Assembly: GCA_028343315.1 (NCBI GenBank)
Contig: JAOLYI010000002.1
Location: forward strand, 1 to 59,634
From: Candidatus Pelagibacter sp.
GTDB lineage: Bacteria > Pseudomonadota > Alphaproteobacteria > Pelagibacterales > Pelagibacteraceae
Length of the DNA stretch: 59,634 nucleotides
Direction of reading: 5' to 3'
The stretch's first letter is position 1, and each line of letters begins with the position of its first letter. Shown here piece after piece: positions 56,245 to 59,634 of the stretch. The notes beneath the pieces are model-generated. The model was given only the letters and a program-made list of their open reading frames with translations. It made no database searches and was not told where the DNA came from. Position numbers and translations under genes: made by a program.

Positions 56245-57519
56245 TTAGTTTGCTGTTTTGTTCATCGAGTCGAAGAAGTCTGCATTATTTTTTGTGTTTT
56301 TAAGTTTTGAGATTAAAAACTCAATTCCATCCATTGTTCCCATGGGGCTTATAATCCTTCTTAGGACATTCATTTTCGAAAGGTCGTCTTTTTCAAATAG
56401 AAGTTCTTCTCGTCTAGTTCCAGATCTAGTGATATCTAATGCAGGGTAAATTCTTTTATCAGCAACTTTTCTATCAAGTATTAGCTCAGAATTACCTGTT
56501 CCTTTAAATTCTTCAAAAATAACTTCATCCATTCTGCTACCTGTATCAATTAGAGCTGTTGAAATTATAGTAAGGGACCCACCTTCTTCTACGTTACGTG
56601 CTGCACCAAAAAATCTTTTTGGTCTTTGAAGCGCATTTGCATCAACACCGCCGGTCAACACCTTTCCGGAACTTGGTATAACAGCATTATAAGCTCTTCC
56701 TAGTCTTGTTATTGAGTCTAGTAAAATAACTACATCTTTTTTATGTTCTACTAAGCGTTTAGCTTTTTCGATAACCATTTCCGCTACAGCAACGTGTCTT
56801 GAAGCTGGCTCATCAAAAGTTGAAGCGACTACCTCGCCTTTAACAGATCTTTGCATATCTGTAACTTCTTCTGGTCTCTCATCAATTAGTAAAACCATCA
56901 GGTAGCACTCGGGGTGGTTTGCGGTGATAGACTGAGCAATATTCTGAAGGATAATCGTCTTTCCTGCTCTAGGCGGGGATACTATAAGTGACCTTTGACC
57001 TTTTCCTATAGGACTAACCAAGTCAATTAATCTTGCAGTATTGTCGGGTTTTTTTTCAATTTTAGTTGTCTCAACCTCTAATTTGATTCTCTCGTTAGGA
57101 TAAAGCGGGGTTAAATTGTCAAATGCAATTTTATTCTTTCCTTTTTCTGGTTCATCAAAATTAATTTTATTTACCTTAAGAAGAGCAAAGTATCTTTCTG
57201 CATCTTTTGGTCCTCTAATTTCTCCCTCGACTGAATCTCCGGTTCTTAAACCAAATCTTCTTATTTGGCTTGGGCTTACATAAATGTCGTCTGGTCCTGG
57301 TAAGTAATTAGATTCGATTGCTCTTAAAAAACCAAAACCATCCTGGAGCACCTCTAATACACCAGTTGCTGTAATTTGTTCGTTTTTTTCAGCTAACTTT
57401 TTTAATATAGCAAAAAGTATCTCCTGTTTTCTTAGAGTGCTTGGATTTTCAATGCCAAGTTTTTCAGCTTCACTAATAAGCTCTGCAGGGTTCTTTTGCT
57501 TTAATTGTTGTAAATTCAT
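56245..57519 (-). CDS. rho: Transcription termination factor Rho
   Basis: 424 residues. The N-terminal RNA-binding domain has [33 protein letters not shown]. The Walker A motif PPRAGKT is at residues 182-188, followed by [16 protein letters not shown], the Q-loop region ([11 protein letters not shown]) and the R-loop [20 protein letters not shown]. All catalytic parts are intact. It lies at the end of the hemE-hemH-hemJ-rho series, a conserved alphaproteobacterial order. Confidence 0.98.
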   Translation of the reverse strand: MNLQQLKQKNPAELISEAEKLGIENPSTLRKQEILFAILKKLAEKNEQITATGVLEVLQDGFGFLRAIESNYLPGPDDIYVSPSQIRRFGLRTGDSVEGEIRGPKDAERYFALLKVNKINFDEPEKGKNKIAFDNLTPLYPNERIKLEVETTKIEKKPDNTARLIDLVSPIGKGQRSLIVSPPRAGKTIILQNIAQSITANHPECYLMVLLIDERPEEVTDMQRSVKGEVVASTFDEPASRHVAVAEMVIEKAKRLVEHKKDVVILLDSITRLGRAYNAVIPSSGKVLTGGVDANALQRPKRFFGAARNVEEGGSLTIISTALIDTGSRMDEVIFEEFKGTGNSELILDRKVADKRIYPALDITRSGTRREELLFEKDDLSKMNVLRRIISPMGTMDGIEFLISKLKNTKNNADFFDSMNKTAN

Positions 57520-57567
57520 GAGATTGTATTGATTAATAGGAAAGTATTAAAAATATATGACTTTTTA

Positions 57568-57597
57568 GAAAAAATTCAAGCCCTATATTATAGGCTT
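57568..57597 (-). terminator. Possible weak terminator overlapping the hemJ stop
   Basis: On the minus strand AAGCC...GGCTT arms (57597-57593 and 57582-57578) with an AU-rich inner part, including the hemJ stop codon, are followed by GAA and six T. The stem is short and carries one unpaired base, so termination may be partial. Confidence 0.4.
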
Positions 57598-58017
57598 AAA
57601 AACCACAACAAATACAACAACAATAAGTAAAATTGTAGGTACTTCGTTAATAATCCTATAGAATTTAGATGATTTACGATTGTTGCCTGCTGCAAAATCA
57701 TTTAGATATTTACCAAGTACAAAATGATAATAGGTTAGCACTAAGACTGAAAAAAATTTTATTTGCATCCAAAGCTCTAGAAAAATATTAAATCCCAAGT
57801 AGTGAATTAATAAAAAACCAAACAACCAAGACAGCAACATTGCTGGCATCATAATGTAGTTGTAAAGTTTTCTTTCCATTACCTTGAAAACTTTTTTTTG
57901 TGAATCGTGGATCGCCTCGGAATGATAAACAAATATTCTTGGCAAGTATAGCAAACCAGCCAGCCACGAAATTACAGCGATTAGATGTAGAGATTTAAAT
58001 AAAAGGTATAGATTCAT
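57583..58017 (-). CDS. hemJ: Protoporphyrinogen oxidase HemJ
   Basis: 144 residues with four membrane helices. The conserved start LHLIAVISWLAGLLYLPRIFVYH carries the haem-linked His and the Arg, and WMQIKFFSVLVLTYYH is the second signature. It oxidises protoporphyrinogen IX ahead of HemH. It follows hemH by 1 base. The position next to hemH and hemE supports the HemJ call over a generic CopD-family protein. Confidence 0.93.
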   Translation of the reverse strand: MNLYLLFKSLHLIAVISWLAGLLYLPRIFVYHSEAIHDSQKKVFKVMERKLYNYIMMPAMLLSWLFGFLLIHYLGFNIFLELWMQIKFFSVLVLTYYHFVLGKYLNDFAAGNNRKSSKFYRIINEVPTILLIVVVFVVVFKPII

Positions 58018-58018
58018 T

Positions 58019-59011
58019 TTAAATATATTTTTTTACAAGGTGTTCAAATAAATCTATGTGATCAGAACTGTCATTAAGGCATGGTATCAAGTCAAAATTT
58101 TCTCCGCCGTTGCTTAAAAAGCTCTCTCTGCCCTGAATGTTGATTTCTTCTAAAGTCTCAACACAATCTGATGCAAAACCTGGGCATATAACTAATAGAT
58201 TTTTTATATCTTTGTCAGGCAAACTTTCTAGCGTTTTATCCGTATAAGGCGTTAACCACTCTTGAGGTCCAAATCTTGATTGAAAAGTTGTTTGAATATC
58301 TATAAATGAATATTTCTCTTTCATAAGCCTAGTCGTCTTATGACAGTAACAATGATAGGGATCTCCTTTGTCAAAATATTTTTTGGGTATTCCGTGATAA
58401 GATGAAATAATTAAATCTGGTTTCCAATTAATGGATTTAACTTTTCTTTCAATACTTTTTACTAATGCACCAATATATGCCGCCTCTGATTCATAATGAG
58501 GAACTACTTGTAAGGTAGGTTGCCATCTCATTTTCATTAATGATCGATAAACTTCATCACAAACTGTGGCTGTAGTTGCGGCTGCGTATTGAGGGTATAA
58601 TGGTAAAATAATTATGTTCTCACAGCCTGCATCTTTTAATAAATTAAGTTTTGATTTTATGCTTGGATTGCCGTATCTCATAGCAAAATCAACCATTATT
58701 TTTTCACTACCGATTTTGTTTTTAAGTTTTTGAGATTGACTTCTAGTAAAGTACAACAGTGGTGATTCGTTGCTTTCTTTTCTCCATATTTTTTTATATG
58801 CATGTGCTGTTTTTGAGGGTCTGAAAGTAAGTATAAATAGATTTAAAATGATTTGCCAAAGCAAAGGGTTTACTTCGATAACCCTTCTATCAGATAAAAA
58901 TTCTTTCAGATATTTTCTAATATCCCACCAACTAGTTGAATCAGGTGTACCAAGGTTAATTAATAAAACTCCTGTTTTTCCAAATTTTACTTCTGGGTGA
59001 TCATTTTTCAT
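58019..59011 (-). CDS. hemH: Ferrochelatase
   Basis: 330 residues. It inserts Fe(II) into protoporphyrin IX. The start GVLLINLGTPDS, the catalytic His in ISSYHGIPKKY, and the acidic metal path CVETLEEI are intact. Its start shares one base with the hemE stop, so hemE-hemH are coupled. Membrane-associated, with no C-terminal helix. Confidence 0.97.
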   Translation of the reverse strand: MKNDHPEVKFGKTGVLLINLGTPDSTSWWDIRKYLKEFLSDRRVIEVNPLLWQIILNLFILTFRPSKTAHAYKKIWRKESNESPLLYFTRSQSQKLKNKIGSEKIMVDFAMRYGNPSIKSKLNLLKDAGCENIIILPLYPQYAAATTATVCDEVYRSLMKMRWQPTLQVVPHYESEAAYIGALVKSIERKVKSINWKPDLIISSYHGIPKKYFDKGDPYHCYCHKTTRLMKEKYSFIDIQTTFQSRFGPQEWLTPYTDKTLESLPDKDIKNLLVICPGFASDCVETLEEINIQGRESFLSNGGENFDLIPCLNDSSDHIDLFEHLVKKYI

Positions 59012-59634
59012 TATTGATATTCTCTATAAAATTTAATTAATTTTTTAACTTTATCTGGGTCTGTCTCTGGAAGCAAACCATGACCAAGGTTAAATACATA
59101 CGGTGAATTTTTAAAAGCATTTACATACTTTTTTGCACTCTTAATTATTTCCTCTTCGGAATTCAATAAAATCTTAGGATCTAAACCACCTTGTATCACA
59201 ACGTTTTTTAAATTTACTTTTGCCCAGTTAGGGTCGATTTCAAAGTCTATATTGATTCCATCTGACTTTACAATATCATTGAATTTTTTATAATTTTTAC
59301 CAATCCCCCTTGGAAAACATATAACTGGGATGTTTTTTTTTTTGCAGAAATTAACAAGTTCTGAATTTGGCTTAATACAATACTTAATAAGATCTTCTGG
59401 TTCGATTAGTCCAGCCCAAGAATCAAATATTTGAACTACGTCCGCTCCAGCATTTATTTGATTTTCAATATGTATTGAAAGATATTCATTTAATGTATTT
59501 AGTATTAAGCTTATTTCTTCTCTTTTTAATTTAATTTTTTTATAGTCAAGTTCATTTTTGTTTAATTTTAAATTCAACATATAAACCAGTAATGTCCATG
59601 GAGCGCCAATAAATGCAATTAAAGATTTTTCTTT
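59011..59634 (-). CDS. hemE: Uroporphyrinogen decarboxylase, N-terminus beyond window edge
   Basis: The frame stays open from the stop at 59011 to the right edge, giving the last 207 residues. It begins inside the conserved IAFIGAPWTLLVYM segment, so the ATG at 59580 is internal and not the start. VVIQGGLDPKILLN and the C-terminal FNLGHGLLPETDPDKV signature with the conserved His are present. It decarboxylates uroporphyrinogen III to coproporphyrinogen III. It is first in the visible hemE-hemH-hemJ-rho run. Confidence 0.96.
   Translation of the reverse strand, partial: KEKSLIAFIGAPWTLLVYMLNLKLNKNELDYKKIKLKREEISLILNTLNEYLSIHIENQINAGADVVQIFDSWAGLIEPEDLIKYCIKPNSELVNFCKKKNIPVICFPRGIGKNYKKFNDIVKSDGINIDFEIDPNWAKVNLKNVVIQGGLDPKILLNSEEEIIKSAKKYVNAFKNSPYVFNLGHGLLPETDPDKVKKLIKFYREYQ

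Noticed and set aside
59011..59580. hemE starting at the ATG at 59580
   Set aside because: The frame continues upstream to the window edge with the conserved GAPWT segment, so this ATG is internal.

Overview
The window is a dense stretch of a small, AT-rich alphaproteobacterial genome and most closely fits a SAR11 (Candidatus Pelagibacter-like) chromosome. This rests on the very low GC, intergenic gaps that are almost all under 100 bp, Lys/Asn/Ile-rich proteins, alphaproteobacterial gene orders (hemE-hemH-hemJ-rho; ffh-rpsP-trmD-rplS-leuCDB; rpe-heparinase-purH), and the gene set: methylmalonate-semialdehyde dehydrogenase, glycolate oxidase GlcDEF, a TRAP transporter and a DUF4212/sodium acetate-type symporter. 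There are no phage, insertion-sequence or CRISPR features and no gene-free stretch over 300 bp. The longest gaps (34051-34226, 13591-13755, 48508-48656, and the tRNA-bearing 55429-55624) each hold structure and are described below.

Layout. 1-13590 is one long minus-strand run. In transcription order it is ffh, rpsP, trmD, rplS, leuC, leuD, leuB, asd, sdhC, sdhD, sdhA, sdhB, mmsA, mdh and a membrane protein cut by the left edge. It covers protein targeting and ribosome synthesis, leucine and aspartate-family synthesis, and the succinate and malate steps of the TCA cycle. Divergent from it are dapF and ftsY (13756-15508). 15505-22959 on the minus strand holds a hydrolase, an EamA exporter, a small membrane protein, an amidase, a three-gene TRAP transporter with an internal terminator, and a hydroxyacid reductase. 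22962-29381 is glcD-glcE-glcF with an aminotransferase and an FMN hydroxyacid dehydrogenase. This is a C2-acid module able to turn glycolate into glyoxylate and possibly glycine. 29387-34050 is a PagL-like gene and the cytochrome c maturation operon ccmCDEFGH. 34227-39524 holds small stress and envelope genes, an aldo/keto reductase and argG. 39511-43351 (minus) is folD, yggT-like, mscS-like, hemD, hemC. 43411-47881 (plus) is tsaD, a methyltransferase-like gene, an EVE protein, and acetyl-CoA synthetase with a strongly basic N-terminal tail. 48657-51182 is a two-subunit sodium/solute symporter plus a YggT-like gene, which pairs naturally with acs for acetate use. 51232-55091 is rpe, a heparinase-like gene and purH. 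The end holds phhB, tRNA-Gly, a LON-domain gene, rho, hemJ, hemH and partial hemE.

The most notable non-coding features are: a promoter-driven RNA leader with three hairpins directly before ffh; an 18-bp perfect palindrome before the symporter operon; a long inverted repeat with an anti-Shine-Dalgarno-like loop between hspQ and ccmC; and several promoters placed so close to start codons that the mRNAs may be leaderless. Identities are from reading motifs by eye; no database search was run.
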